Shown here: positions 19,074-27,850 of the stretch, one piece after another | Numbering within the stretch: position 1 is the stretch's first letter | Layout: every line of letters begins with the position of its first letter | Source: Paenibacillus sp. W2I17 | GTDB taxonomy: Bacteria; Bacillota; Bacilli; Paenibacillales; Paenibacillaceae | DNA: 64,000 nt | NCBI RefSeq assembly: GCF_030815985.1 | Contig: NZ_JAUSXM010000001.1 | Location: 3,410,001-3,474,000 of the forward strand | Reading direction: 5' to 3' | Position numbers and translations under genes: made by a program | The notes under the pieces: model-generated | The model's database searches: none | Told to the model about the DNA's origin: nothing | Seen by the model: the letters and a program-made list of their open reading frames with translations, nothing else

Positions 19074-20912
19074 CTATTGCGCCTTTTTACGCAGCTGACT
19101 GTAATACAGCTCGCTGTAGAAACCGCCTTGTTCGAGCAACGCATCATGCGATCCTTGCTCCAGTAGATGCCCATCCTTCAGCACCAGAATCCGGTCGGCC
19201 TGACGGATCGTGTTCAGCCTGTGGGCAATGACAAAGCTGGTACGGCCTTGCATCAGACGTTGCAACCCTTCCTGGATTTTAATCTCCGTAACAGTATCAA
19301 TACTGCTCGTCGCCTCGTCCAGTACGAGTATGGATGGATCTGCCAAGATTGCCCGGGCAATGGCGAGTAATTGCTTCTGCCCCTGACTAATGCCGCTCCC
19401 ATCGGCCTGGAGCACTTTGTCGTATCCATCCTTCATTCGCACAATGAAGGAATGGGCATTCGCCAGCCGGGAGGCTGCTTCCACCTCTTCATCCGTTGCG
19501 TCCAGACGGCCAAACCGAATATTTTCCCGAATCGTGCCCTGAAACAGAAATGAATCCTGTAATACAAATGCCATATGTGACCGCAGATTCTCACGCCGAA
19601 TGGTGGTCATATCGCGTCCATCTACCGTTAATGTGCCACCTGTCGGATCGTAGAAACGGGATAATAGCTGAATTAATGTTGTTTTCCCCGCTCCGGTCGG
19701 ACCCACAAGGGCAATCATCTCACCCGGTTTGGCTTCAAAGCTGATGTCATGCAAAATGTTACGGCCTTCATCGTATCCAAAGGATACTTTCTCGAAGCGA
19801 ACGGCTCCCTCTACCTTGTCCAGAGATACCGCTGCCCCTTCATCCTTCGCTTCCTCATCTTCATCCAGCACCTCGAATACACGCTCAGCCCCCGCAATCG
19901 CGGACAATAACGTATTCCACTGGTTCGCCAAATCATTCAGCGGACGGGTGAATTGACGGGCATATTCTACAAAGATAATAATCACCCCAACCGTAACGGA
20001 ACCCTGAATCGCCAGAAAACCACCGATGCCCGCGACAATCGCAAAGCTCAGGTTGTTCAATCCATTCATCAGTTTCGGGATAAAACCAGAGATGGTTTGT
20101 GCCCAGAAACCGGAAATCCGGATGCGGGTATTCCGTTCCTCAAAACCGCGAATCACCCGTTCCTCTTGAGAGAATGCCTTAATGATCCGCTGGCCGGATA
20201 ACGTCTCTTCGATGTAACCGTTAAGTTCACCGAGATTGCGCTGCCGCTCCTTGAAGAGCGGTCCCGTTCTGCGCGTTATCCAACGCATGCCGATGGCCAT
20301 CAGAGGCACAACGATAAAGGTAAGCAGGGTCAGCAACGGGCTGAGCCAGAGCATAACCCCAAACGTTCCGAGCAGCGTTAATACACTTGAGAAAATCTGA
20401 ATCGCCGAGCTGTTCAACGTACCGCTCACATTCTCGATATCATTGGTCACCCGGCTCATAATCTCACCCTGCTGGCGTTTACCGAAGAATGGAATCGGCA
20501 GCTTGTGCAGATGGGAGAACAGATCATACCGCATGCGGAACACAGTTTCCTGTGCAATTTCGATCATCCATATATTTTGTAACCAAGACGTAAGAGAGAA
20601 CAAAACGTACACTGCGGTTAATCCAATCAGAAACCGAGTCCAGCTTGCGCCGGCTTCGCCCGCGATGAAATCATCTACGGCCACCCCCACCATGTAGGGG
20701 CCAAGCAAAGCGAGTGCGGAACTGGCAAACACCATCAACAGTACCATGGACAGCTTAACCTTGCGACGTGCCAGATAGGCCCAGATACGACCTAGCGTAC
20801 CTGACCAATTCTTCGCCCGTGCCTTGGGTTTGCGACCACCACCTGATCGTAACGTCTCCGGATCAATCGGCGGTGGCGGCTGACGGAAAGGCTCAATGAA
20901 TGCTTTGAACAT
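19074..20912 (-). CDS. ABC exporter half-transporter, second subunit (BmrD/YheH-like)
   Basis: Fused membrane-ATPase subunit of about 612 residues. The start is at ATG 20912 (MFKAFIEPF) because GGGGAGGG is seven bases upstream and the gene overlaps the upstream stop by 20 bases. After a polar N-terminus with a PPPPIDPE segment there are six transmembrane helices (about 50-330). The ATPase follows with Walker A LVGPTGAGKTTLI, signature ISQGQKQLLAIAR (S-Q variant), Walker B ILVLDEATSSID and H-loop IAHRL. With the gene before it, it should form a heterodimeric multidrug or lipid exporter. Confidence 0.92.
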   Translation of the reverse strand: MFKAFIEPFRQPPPPIDPETLRSGGGRKPKARAKNWSGTLGRIWAYLARRKVKLSMVLLMVFASSALALLGPYMVGVAVDDFIAGEAGASWTRFLIGLTAVYVLFSLTSWLQNIWMIEIAQETVFRMRYDLFSHLHKLPIPFFGKRQQGEIMSRVTNDIENVSGTLNSSAIQIFSSVLTLLGTFGVMLWLSPLLTLLTFIVVPLMAIGMRWITRRTGPLFKERQRNLGELNGYIEETLSGQRIIKAFSQEERVIRGFEERNTRIRISGFWAQTISGFIPKLMNGLNNLSFAIVAGIGGFLAIQGSVTVGVIIIFVEYARQFTRPLNDLANQWNTLLSAIAGAERVFEVLDEDEEAKDEGAAVSLDKVEGAVRFEKVSFGYDEGRNILHDISFEAKPGEMIALVGPTGAGKTTLIQLLSRFYDPTGGTLTVDGRDMTTIRRENLRSHMAFVLQDSFLFQGTIRENIRFGRLDATDEEVEAASRLANAHSFIVRMKDGYDKVLQADGSGISQGQKQLLAIARAILADPSILVLDEATSSIDTVTEIKIQEGLQRLMQGRTSFVIAHRLNTIRQADRILVLKDGHLLEQGSHDALLEQGGFYSELYYSQLRKKAQ

Positions 20913-22701
20913 GCTGTGCACCCTCCCCGTATTGTGATTCATGGATTCGACGATACAGCTCTGACGACTCCATCAGGTCTTCATGTTTTCCTTGCCCAAT
21001 GAGTTGTCCATCATCAAGCAGCAGAATAAGGTCCGCCGAAGTGGTTGAACTGATCTTCTGGGTGATGATAAACGTGGTACACGACAATTCCTCCAGCGCA
21101 TCGAGCAGTCTGCCTTCTGTAGCCACATCCAGCGCACTTGTGCTATCGTCCAGAATCAGAATTCTTGGTCTACGTACCAGTGCTCGTGCAATGGAAAGTC
21201 GCTGCTTCTGTCCACCGGAGAGATTCACTCCCCGTTGACCCAGCAATGTATCATAACCGTTTGGTAAATTCTCAATTGTTTCATGGATCTGCGCGCGTTT
21301 CGCGGCTTCCACGATCTCCTCCAAGGTAGCATCTTCCTGACCCCAGGCAATATTCTCCCGTATGGAACCGGTAAACAGGACAACCTCCTGAGGCACATAA
21401 CCAATCGCACCACGCAGCATGGCCAGATCCAGCTCTGATGCATCAGCACCATCAATCCGTATCTTTCCTTGATCCTCTGTGTATAACCGCGGAATGAGCT
21501 GTACCAGCGAGGATTTGCCTGAGCCAGTTGCTCCCATAATGGCAATGCGCTCCCCCGCTTTTGCCGTGAATGTGATGTTATCCAGTACTGTAATTTCACT
21601 ATTCGGATAACTGAAGCCTACACTGCGGAATTCAACCGCTCCCTGCACAGCGCGCTGTTTCTTCGCCGGGTATACAGATTGCGGAAAATGCGAAGATCTC
21701 ATAGATCCAGCAGATGGTACAGACGCTGATACTGCCTTATGCTGTTCAGTCTCCGATGTATCCTCCGTATTAAACACTTCATTCAGCCGTTGCGCCGAAG
21801 CGCTTGCTCTGGAGAACGTCACCAGAATCCATGACAACGCAGACATGGCACCAATTGTGCGAAGCAGGTAGTTAATGACGGCGACCACTTCACCCACGGT
21901 TGCATTACCGGAGGCAATGTCGACTCGTCCAAACCATAACACGGCGATGATACAAACGTTCATCATCAGCAGCATGAACGGCATCGTGGTCTCCGTCAGG
22001 CGCAGCGCGGAGATTGTGCCTTTCATCAGCTTGCCGCTGAATCCGGCAAAGCGTTCAATCTCATGGCTCATCCGTACGAAGACACGGATCAGCCGAATGC
22101 CTGTCAGATTCTCCTGGATGACTCCATTGACGGCATCCAGTCTGCGCTGCACATTGCGGAACAGCAGCGCTGCCTTTTTGATCATCCACACTACAACAAT
22201 GAGCAGTACAGGCACCATGACAACCAGCAGCAGACCCAACCTCGGGTTCACGATTACTGCCATAATCATGCTACCAATCACCACCAGGGGCACACGTGTC
22301 ATGAAGCGCAGACTCATGAAGACCGTGTCCTGAACCTGGGTCACATCCCCCGTTAATCGGGTAATCAGGGACGATGTCGCAAACCGGTTAAAGACGGCAT
22401 AAGAGAACGTTTGCACTTTCTCATACAACTTCTCCCGCAGATCGTATCCAAACCCCAGACTTGCATGGGATGCAAAGAACGAACTCGCAATTCCGGCAGC
22501 AAAAGCCACAACAGCACTAGCAACCAGCACACCGCCCCACAACCAGACGACAGATAAGTCTCCCTGCTGAATTCCGTTATCGATGATCTTGGAGATCAGA
22601 TAAGGCTGAGCCAGCTCCACCGCAAGCTCAATTAACATCATGACCAGGGCTGCAATCGCGGCAACTCGGTACTTCTTCAAGTAGTACAACAGCTTGATCA
22701 T
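20893..22701 (-). CDS. ABC exporter half-transporter, first subunit (BmrC/YheI-like)
   Basis: About 602 residues from ATG 22701, which GGAGGA precedes by six bases. Six helices (about 10-310) are followed by an unusual low-complexity linker rich in Ser/Ala/His (about 330-370). The ATPase has Walker A IMGATGSGKSSLV, signature LSGGQKQRLSIAR, Walker B ILILDDSTSALD and ITQKI in place of the H-loop. The second Asp after Walker B (DD instead of DE) and the absent switch His indicate a degenerate site, as in asymmetric heterodimeric exporters, so most hydrolysis should occur at the partner's site. Confidence 0.92.
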   Translation of the reverse strand: MIKLLYYLKKYRVAAIAALVMMLIELAVELAQPYLISKIIDNGIQQGDLSVVWLWGGVLVASAVVAFAAGIASSFFASHASLGFGYDLREKLYEKVQTFSYAVFNRFATSSLITRLTGDVTQVQDTVFMSLRFMTRVPLVVIGSMIMAVIVNPRLGLLLVVMVPVLLIVVVWMIKKAALLFRNVQRRLDAVNGVIQENLTGIRLIRVFVRMSHEIERFAGFSGKLMKGTISALRLTETTMPFMLLMMNVCIIAVLWFGRVDIASGNATVGEVVAVINYLLRTIGAMSALSWILVTFSRASASAQRLNEVFNTEDTSETEQHKAVSASVPSAGSMRSSHFPQSVYPAKKQRAVQGAVEFRSVGFSYPNSEITVLDNITFTAKAGERIAIMGATGSGKSSLVQLIPRLYTEDQGKIRIDGADASELDLAMLRGAIGYVPQEVVLFTGSIRENIAWGQEDATLEEIVEAAKRAQIHETIENLPNGYDTLLGQRGVNLSGGQKQRLSIARALVRRPRILILDDSTSALDVATEGRLLDALEELSCTTFIITQKISSTTSADLILLLDDGQLIGQGKHEDLMESSELYRRIHESQYGEGAQHVQSIH

Positions 22702-23070
22702 AAGCATTCCTCCGGCTCGGAGCACCCTAAACCGATAACACGTTCCAGCTCAAAGCCTCCATTAGACATGTTGTTTTCTCCACAGCGTCCAATATGTAAT
22801 CATTTCTATGTACACATATGGTTATTATAGCGTATTTTACAATGCCGCTTCTATTCTTATTACCCTACTTTTCCCAATACAATAAACTTCTCTTCATTTT
22901 GGCAGTAAAAAAAGGAAGGTCTCCCTTCCCCACGCTAGTTAAAACTTAAAGTTCGCCCGCTCTACCAGGCATATCTTAGATCGAAAAGAAATGCATGCCT
23001 GCAAATCAGGAGTATCTGCCTAACTTCGCAGAAATATAGTTATCTGTTTACATACCAAGCGAGATGTTCA
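22702..23070. other. Intergenic region without a gene
   Basis: Contains the upstream region of the ABC exporter operon and a terminator at 22907-22929. Between 22930 and 23070 no coding sequence or RNA gene is recognised. Confidence 0.6.
22907..22929 (-). terminator. Terminator of the gene at 23071
   Basis: GGAAGG/CCTTCC stem with a GAGA-type tetraloop and seven T residues on the minus strand. Confidence 0.75.
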
Positions 23071-23637
23071 CTACCATCTTCTACGTCCACGATCACCCCG
23101 ATAGTCATCATTCAACTCACCAAGACGATCGTACGTCTCCTTATATATCCGAATCACGGCCTGAACTTTGATAAAATCAGCATCTTCCGGTCCAAGTCCC
23201 TCCATAAACATTCTCTGAATAATCTGTTGGAAGAACTGCACTCTGGCCTCAATCTGTTTTTGCTCAAGCTGTAATATGTCTTCGAAACTGTGGTTCCCTA
23301 TGTAATCCATCAACTCATCATCAGGACTGGAATAATCCGCGTTTCTTCGATCTGCAACCCATTCATCCGGCTCATTGGACTGGAGGTTAACACTGGTGCG
23401 TAATTGGGATAAGATAATTTTCTCTTTGGCCAACATCACATGAAAATCTTTGTTACGGAGCAGCTCCGATACAATCAGACTGCACATTTCACGGTTTTGG
23501 ATCAGTATGCCGTCAAATGGATGCAGCGTCCACTCGCCGTTTGCATAATACAGGTTAAAGTTAAAGAACTCACTGCCATATTTGTATTGAATATTAATCT
23601 TGGTCTCATCAATAATCTCGAATGAAAAGTCCAGCAT
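23071..23637 (-). CDS. Conserved-looking cytoplasmic protein, unknown
   Basis: About 188 residues from ATG 23637, which has GAAGGAG ten bases upstream. The frame is open to 23739, but the upstream part coincides with a terminator-like hairpin (23702-23721) and lacks a ribosome binding site. There is no signal peptide or helix. The first half looks like an alpha/beta domain (NFNLYYANGEWTLHPFDG). The second is acidic and helical, ending in an Arg/Gly tail (DDYRGDRGRRRW). It lies downstream of telA on the same strand. Function unknown. Confidence 0.6.
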   Translation of the reverse strand: MLDFSFEIIDETKINIQYKYGSEFFNFNLYYANGEWTLHPFDGILIQNREMCSLIVSELLRNKDFHVMLAKEKIILSQLRTSVNLQSNEPDEWVADRRNADYSSPDDELMDYIGNHSFEDILQLEQKQIEARVQFFQQIIQRMFMEGLGPEDADFIKVQAVIRIYKETYDRLGELNDDYRGDRGRRRW

Positions 23638-23701
23638 GTTCAGCAAGCTCCTTCGCACAACCCCAGATTTTAACTTCAATCTATCAAATAAATGAAACAA
23701 A

Positions 23702-23721
23702 GAGACGCACTCAGCGTCCCT
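23702..23721 (-). terminator. Candidate terminator after telA
   Basis: The minus strand reads GGGACGC, a short loop, GCGTCTC, then a T-rich run. It lies 55 bases after the telA stop and inside the N-terminal extension of the downstream open frame. Confidence 0.55.
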
Positions 23722-23775
23722 CGTAGAAAATAAATACATGTAGCAATCTCGATACGATATGCAGAGAGTCCGACC

Positions 23776-24879
23776 CTAATCCAGGAAAGATCCTAATGCA
23801 CTGGAATCCGGTTTATTTTTCTCCGGAATGGCAGCAGCCTTCGGCCCTTCCAGACCCAGTCGATCGCTCATTTTAGCGTTAAGTGTTGTCATCTTGTTGG
23901 TATAGTCATTACAGCTCTCGATGATCCGGCGATTAGACTGCTCGGACAGATCCAGCGCAGACATCAGATCACCCATCGCCTGATTGACTGCTTCAAGGGA
24001 CATGGCTGGTTTGGACAACAGTTCATTCGTTTTCTCTGTTGTTGTCTTCAACAATCTGGCGTTCTCCTTGAATTGATCTTCAATTGTCTTATTCGTAGCT
24101 TCCACAGCAGAAATGACCTTCTCCTGATCATTAAGTGCCATCGCAATCATGGCCGAAACGGTGATCAGATTCGCTGTTTTATCAATGGCGTTATTCACTG
24201 AATCAATCAGCTTGTCATTGTTATCATTAATGATGTCGGTAGCTGCAATCGCCTGATTGTACAGCATGATCATCTCTGTCATGGATTGGGTACGTGTTAC
24301 CACTTTGCGCAACCCACGCTCCAGATGTGCTTTGCGATTCTCGTTCTCAGGCTTGGCGATCTCGGTTTCAAACAATGCTTTCAATTGATTACCGAAGGAA
24401 ATTTTGGTCTGCAGATTGTAGATCTCCTGAATGGAAGAACGTTTCAACTGACGCATATTCACGATGCTTTCTTCCAGGTTGTCCTTGCCGTCCCGCAACC
24501 CGTTAATGATGGCATCAATGTTCGTGCGAACGGATTGATAACGGTACACGTAGTTTTTCAGCGGGCTTTTACGTAACAACTTCCCGACAAAACTCACATT
24601 TTTACTCTGCTGCAGACTCTCACATTCATCACGGAGCTTCAGGATCATGTTCGATACCTCAGCCCGATTCCCCGACATCAGTTCATTGACTGGACGATCA
24701 AGCAGCTTGAGGGTTTGTCCTGCTCTCTCTTGTGTTTTCACACCCAACTTGCCGATATCATCCATTAAGGTATCCAGGTGAGCCGGATCACTTTGGGACA
24801 CTTTCTGAATAAGCTGCGTTGCTTCCTGGTTAATCCGTTGCTCATCTTCCTGCTTCAACTGAGCCCATTCCGTTGCCAT
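23776..24879 (-). CDS. telA: TelA-family toxic anion resistance protein
   Basis: 367 residues, the usual TelA/YaaN length, almost wholly alpha-helical with long coiled coils. Family landmarks include DDIGKLGVKTQERAGQTL, SPLKNYVYRYQSV, SIQEIYNLQTKISFGNQLK and MTEMIMLYNQAIAATDIIND. The ATG follows AGGAGGG. It is 11 bases after the xpaC-like gene, the same pairing as xpaC-yaaN in Bacillus subtilis. TelA proteins are linked to TerD-type stress systems and to tellurite or antimicrobial tolerance; the molecular role is unsettled. Confidence 0.92.
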   Translation of the reverse strand: MATEWAQLKQEDEQRINQEATQLIQKVSQSDPAHLDTLMDDIGKLGVKTQERAGQTLKLLDRPVNELMSGNRAEVSNMILKLRDECESLQQSKNVSFVGKLLRKSPLKNYVYRYQSVRTNIDAIINGLRDGKDNLEESIVNMRQLKRSSIQEIYNLQTKISFGNQLKALFETEIAKPENENRKAHLERGLRKVVTRTQSMTEMIMLYNQAIAATDIINDNNDKLIDSVNNAIDKTANLITVSAMIAMALNDQEKVISAVEATNKTIEDQFKENARLLKTTTEKTNELLSKPAMSLEAVNQAMGDLMSALDLSEQSNRRIIESCNDYTNKMTTLNAKMSDRLGLEGPKAAAIPEKNKPDSSALGSFLD

Positions 24880-24890
24880 GCCAATCCCTC

Positions 24891-25643
24891 CTATAATTCA
24901 GAGCTGTTATACCTTTGATGTATCAGTTCCGCTTTGTTCTGGAGCTCCATTAAGTCTTTATGTTCAATCGTTGATACAATATCCGATATCTTGGAATCCA
25001 CGTCTCGAAGACCATTCAGAAGCATACGCCGATTGTTGCGTTTGGCTTCTCCGCTTAAACGTAGAAATGGATTAATAAAACCGTTCAGGTCTTTCAAAAT
25101 CAATCTGCGCACCGTATGGTTGATATCCCCGTTGTTCAGTTCCTGAAGGGAAGGAATCACACGCTGCAGACGGGCAAACAACGCCAGTGATTTCTCCACG
25201 ATCTCATTATCCAGCTCGTTCTTCTGACCTTCGGAGATGATCATGTCCTCCAGAACTTCCAGGTACTCAATCACCGGATCAAATACAGGATCTGGTTCGG
25301 TCCGGGAAGGCTTCGCTTGTTCTGATCCCGCATGTTGTGCGGGAGTGGAGCTCGAATGGGGCTGTGCCTGAGAAGCTTCTCTTGCCCCTGTTGGCACTGC
25401 GCTTGGCGCATGTCCACTATTCAAGCGGGATGGTTCATTTCCGATATCTGTAATGGGTACAGGGGCTGATGACGAACCCTCGACCTGTGTGCGTGGCGTG
25501 GAACGTGAAGGAATCAATCCCCCGACCACAGTTGCCAGTGCCGGAATCGCCCACGTGATAACATCCGGTAGAAAGGGACTCGAGATCGCCGCGAGACCAT
25601 AACCGACCAATGCGCCTATACCTATCTTCGTTTTCCGTAACAT
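24891..25643 (-). CDS. xpaC: XpaC-like protein (5-bromo-4-chloroindolyl phosphate hydrolysis family)
   Basis: 250 residues. An N-terminal hydrophobic hairpin (about 8-45) is followed by a Ser/Pro/Ala-rich low-complexity linker (46-110). A helical XpaC domain follows (VIEYLEVLEDMI to IHQRYNSSEL) that probably pairs with TelA. The ATG follows GGAGGAT. Despite the family name, no phosphatase motif is visible, and the name rests on a phenotype. The MITE-like repeat lies just upstream, so the promoter of this pair must be inside or next to that repeat unless it reads through from the ATP-grasp gene. Confidence 0.83.
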   Translation of the reverse strand: MLRKTKIGIGALVGYGLAAISSPFLPDVITWAIPALATVVGGLIPSRSTPRTQVEGSSSAPVPITDIGNEPSRLNSGHAPSAVPTGAREASQAQPHSSSTPAQHAGSEQAKPSRTEPDPVFDPVIEYLEVLEDMIISEGQKNELDNEIVEKSLALFARLQRVIPSLQELNNGDINHTVRRLILKDLNGFINPFLRLSGEAKRNNRRMLLNGLRDVDSKISDIVSTIEHKDLMELQNKAELIHQRYNSSEL

Positions 25644-25679
25644 TACTTATCCTCCTGCCTTAACAACACATACAGTGCA

Positions 25680-25886
25680 TATTCAAAAAGTCTGTTTTTC
25701 AGTACCGAGAAGATGGAATGAAGATAGAAATGGAGTAGCGGAGCGTAGGAAAACTACGTGAGCAACCACAATGTTTCCAAAGGAAACAACCTTCGTAAGC
25801 CTCCCGCTTATTTCGGCTGAATTTCAACTTCGATGCTGATGATGCCGTAAGGCATTATTCGTAATCAAAAGTGGACTTTTTGAATA
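25680..25886. repeat. MITE-like intergenic element with terminal inverted repeats
   Basis: A 207-base non-coding element bounded by perfect 13-base inverted repeats, TATTCAAAAAGTC at 25680-25692 and GACTTTTTGAATA at 25874-25886. The interior holds small hairpins, for example GTAGTTTTCCTAC-like at about 25745-25766 and TTTCC/GGAAA at about 25772-25784. The ends contain TA, compatible with insertion at TA. I recall similar repeats scattered in Paenibacillus genomes, but copy number cannot be tested here. It splits ATP-grasp from xpaC-telA. Confidence 0.7.
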
Positions 25887-25948
25887 ACCTCTCATCCGTA
25901 TTGTAAAAAAACCATCCAGAAGGTGTCAATGTTGAGGAAAATTCTCAG

Positions 25949-26998
25949 CTAGACGTGGTGTACTCCGCTTACCTTCTGAACGTCGATTATAAATGGCTGT
26001 TCGATATGACTTCCCAGTATGCCAAACTTCGGATGAAGTGGTCCAATATCATGGCCAAGTGCAGACTTGACCGCCAGATACGGGAAGTTCACGCCCGACA
26101 GACAAGACATGTGCAACCCACCCGACATACGCGGATTAATCTCCAGCAGCTTCGGTGTATCCTTGCGATATTTCATCTGAATATTAAAATTATAAGGAAT
26201 CCGATATACCTCTGCCACATTGCGGGCAATCGCCAGCAATTCCTCGTTTTCTTCGAGCAAGCGCAAACGTCCTCTTTCTTTTCTACGCGGAATAGCCGTT
26301 ATAAGTTTCCCATTGCGATCCGAAAGACAATCAATGCTGTATTCATATCCTTCCAGTACCTCCATCACCATGACATTTTGAAAGGACGGAGCAGAAGAGA
26401 ACGCACGCAGGGCATCTTCATATGAAATCGAGTTAAGTGCATACCCAAACAACTCCTGCAACGGATCACGTTCATTGTTGATCACCCGGAATCCCATGCC
26501 GCCCTCACCATTACATGGTTTGAAACATACATCATGTCCACGTGCACGCAGCGCCTCATAGGCTTGCTGGAATTGTGCAGCATTACTGACCGTGAAATAA
26601 TCCGGAATCTCCATAATGCCTTTCTCACGCACCGATTCATAGAACCGGTCTTTCTCCATCAATTGTTCCAGCAATTCCGTATCCGAGCATACGATAACCC
26701 GTGTACCGATCTCTTCGAATAGGGAGATATGTCTGCTGATGTCCAGCATGTTCCAGCGTGGAATAAACACATCAATCTGATGACGACGGCAAAAGTCCAG
26801 GCAAAAATCAACATACTCCCGGCCCGTTACACGTGGTTCAACTTCCGCAACATCACAGCCCTGTAATGCCATATGTCCCGGATCAGGATGAGTACCGTAG
26901 ATCTCAAATTCCATACCGTCCTCATTGTCCCGAATCGCATTCATATAATGGTACGTTACAGAGAACCAACGGTTGAAGTAAATCTTCATTTTTTTCAT
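25949..26998 (-). CDS. ATP-grasp ligase of the Ter-linked biosynthetic operon
   Basis: 349 residues with an N-terminal pre-ATP-grasp domain (1-105). The ATP-grasp core includes the phosphate-loop-like segment VCFKPCNGEGGMGF (about 183-196), the metal site LLEINPRMSGG (about 300) and VMEVLEGYEYSIDCL. The ATG is directly after the HAD stop (TAAATG) with GGGAGA upstream. Such enzymes join a carboxylate to an amine or thiol using ATP. In Ter-associated operons it is predicted to modify a nucleoside-like metabolite. The substrate is unknown. Confidence 0.88.
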   Translation of the reverse strand: MKKMKIYFNRWFSVTYHYMNAIRDNEDGMEFEIYGTHPDPGHMALQGCDVAEVEPRVTGREYVDFCLDFCRRHQIDVFIPRWNMLDISRHISLFEEIGTRVIVCSDTELLEQLMEKDRFYESVREKGIMEIPDYFTVSNAAQFQQAYEALRARGHDVCFKPCNGEGGMGFRVINNERDPLQELFGYALNSISYEDALRAFSSAPSFQNVMVMEVLEGYEYSIDCLSDRNGKLITAIPRRKERGRLRLLEENEELLAIARNVAEVYRIPYNFNIQMKYRKDTPKLLEINPRMSGGLHMSCLSGVNFPYLAVKSALGHDIGPLHPKFGILGSHIEQPFIIDVQKVSGVHHV

Positions 26999-27850
26999 TT
27001 ATACGGTCTCCCTTATCTCGGCATGGTCTATCTGGGTCTGTTGATCGTTATGAATACGGTGGACGTAATCGAGAATCTCATCTGCTGCAAAAGCACCGAA
27101 TTGTTCCGTAAATTGATACGGCACCAGCTCAGGTGCACGCTGTCTCTCCACATGTAACTCTCCGTGGGACGGAGCAATGGCATGCTGCGCAAAGTCCAGC
27201 AAACAGCGATCCAGCAAGGAATCGCCCGAAGCAATCACAGGCACATCGCCAATGCGTTGCCTAATGTGCTCCACTGCAGCTCTTTTGTTCACGGCTGAAG
27301 GCACCAGATAGAGCTTCCGACCCTGGATTGAACTCTCCCATCCCAGCGTCTCTAACACCCGAATCTTTTCCGCAATACGCTCCATCGGAAGCTTGTCACG
27401 TTCGATCAGTAATGCAAAGAACAGCTCATCACACAATCGCTGATTAATCACCCACTCCGGGCTCAGTACATCGTCAAATAAATCCAGGATCTCTTCAGGA
27501 GCAGCTGCCTGCTGACGAAGCAAAGAACGAATATGCAAGTTCCATTCATCGTCTACCTGACCGTCAACAATAATGTTGCCACCATTACTCGTCACCGCAT
27601 ATTTCGGAATACATTCGTTCTGAAAAATATGAATGCGCCGGTACTGCTCCACGGTACGTGTCGTCACAGGCATAAATACAATGTCCTGTGGCAATGACTG
27701 CAATCGCTCCAGTGCATATGCTGACATAAAAGCGGACAACTTGCCGTTAATCCACTCTGCGGGAACAAGTCCCGGTGTATCTTCGGGAATGCGGAGCGCA
27801 CGACGGGAGTACACCAGCGTCTGGTCCAGATCACTTGCGTAGATCATCAT
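26999..27850 (-). CDS. HAD-superfamily hydrolase of the Ter-linked operon
   Basis: 283 residues from ATG 27850, which overlaps the preceding stop by four bases; GGAGGTGGAGGAG precedes it. Motif I is YASDLDQTLVYS (nucleophile D and acid D two residues on) and motif II-like PVTTRT. The C-terminal GDSLLD provides the acidic motif IV, as in Cof-type (IIB) HAD phosphatases with a central cap. It probably removes a phosphate from a sugar- or nucleotide-like intermediate made by the neighbouring phosphoribosyltransferases. The track-level upstream extension reads only through the Shine-Dalgarno. Confidence 0.87.
   Translation of the reverse strand: MMIYASDLDQTLVYSRRALRIPEDTPGLVPAEWINGKLSAFMSAYALERLQSLPQDIVFMPVTTRTVEQYRRIHIFQNECIPKYAVTSNGGNIIVDGQVDDEWNLHIRSLLRQQAAAPEEILDLFDDVLSPEWVINQRLCDELFFALLIERDKLPMERIAEKIRVLETLGWESSIQGRKLYLVPSAVNKRAAVEHIRQRIGDVPVIASGDSLLDRCLLDFAQHAIAPSHGELHVERQRAPELVPYQFTEQFGAFAADEILDYVHRIHNDQQTQIDHAEIRETV

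Noticed and set aside
22940..23040. Possible tRNA or small RNA between the ABC exporter and 23071
   Set aside because: A CTCTACCAGGCATA-like string looked tRNA-like, but no cloverleaf or acceptor pairing can be drawn.
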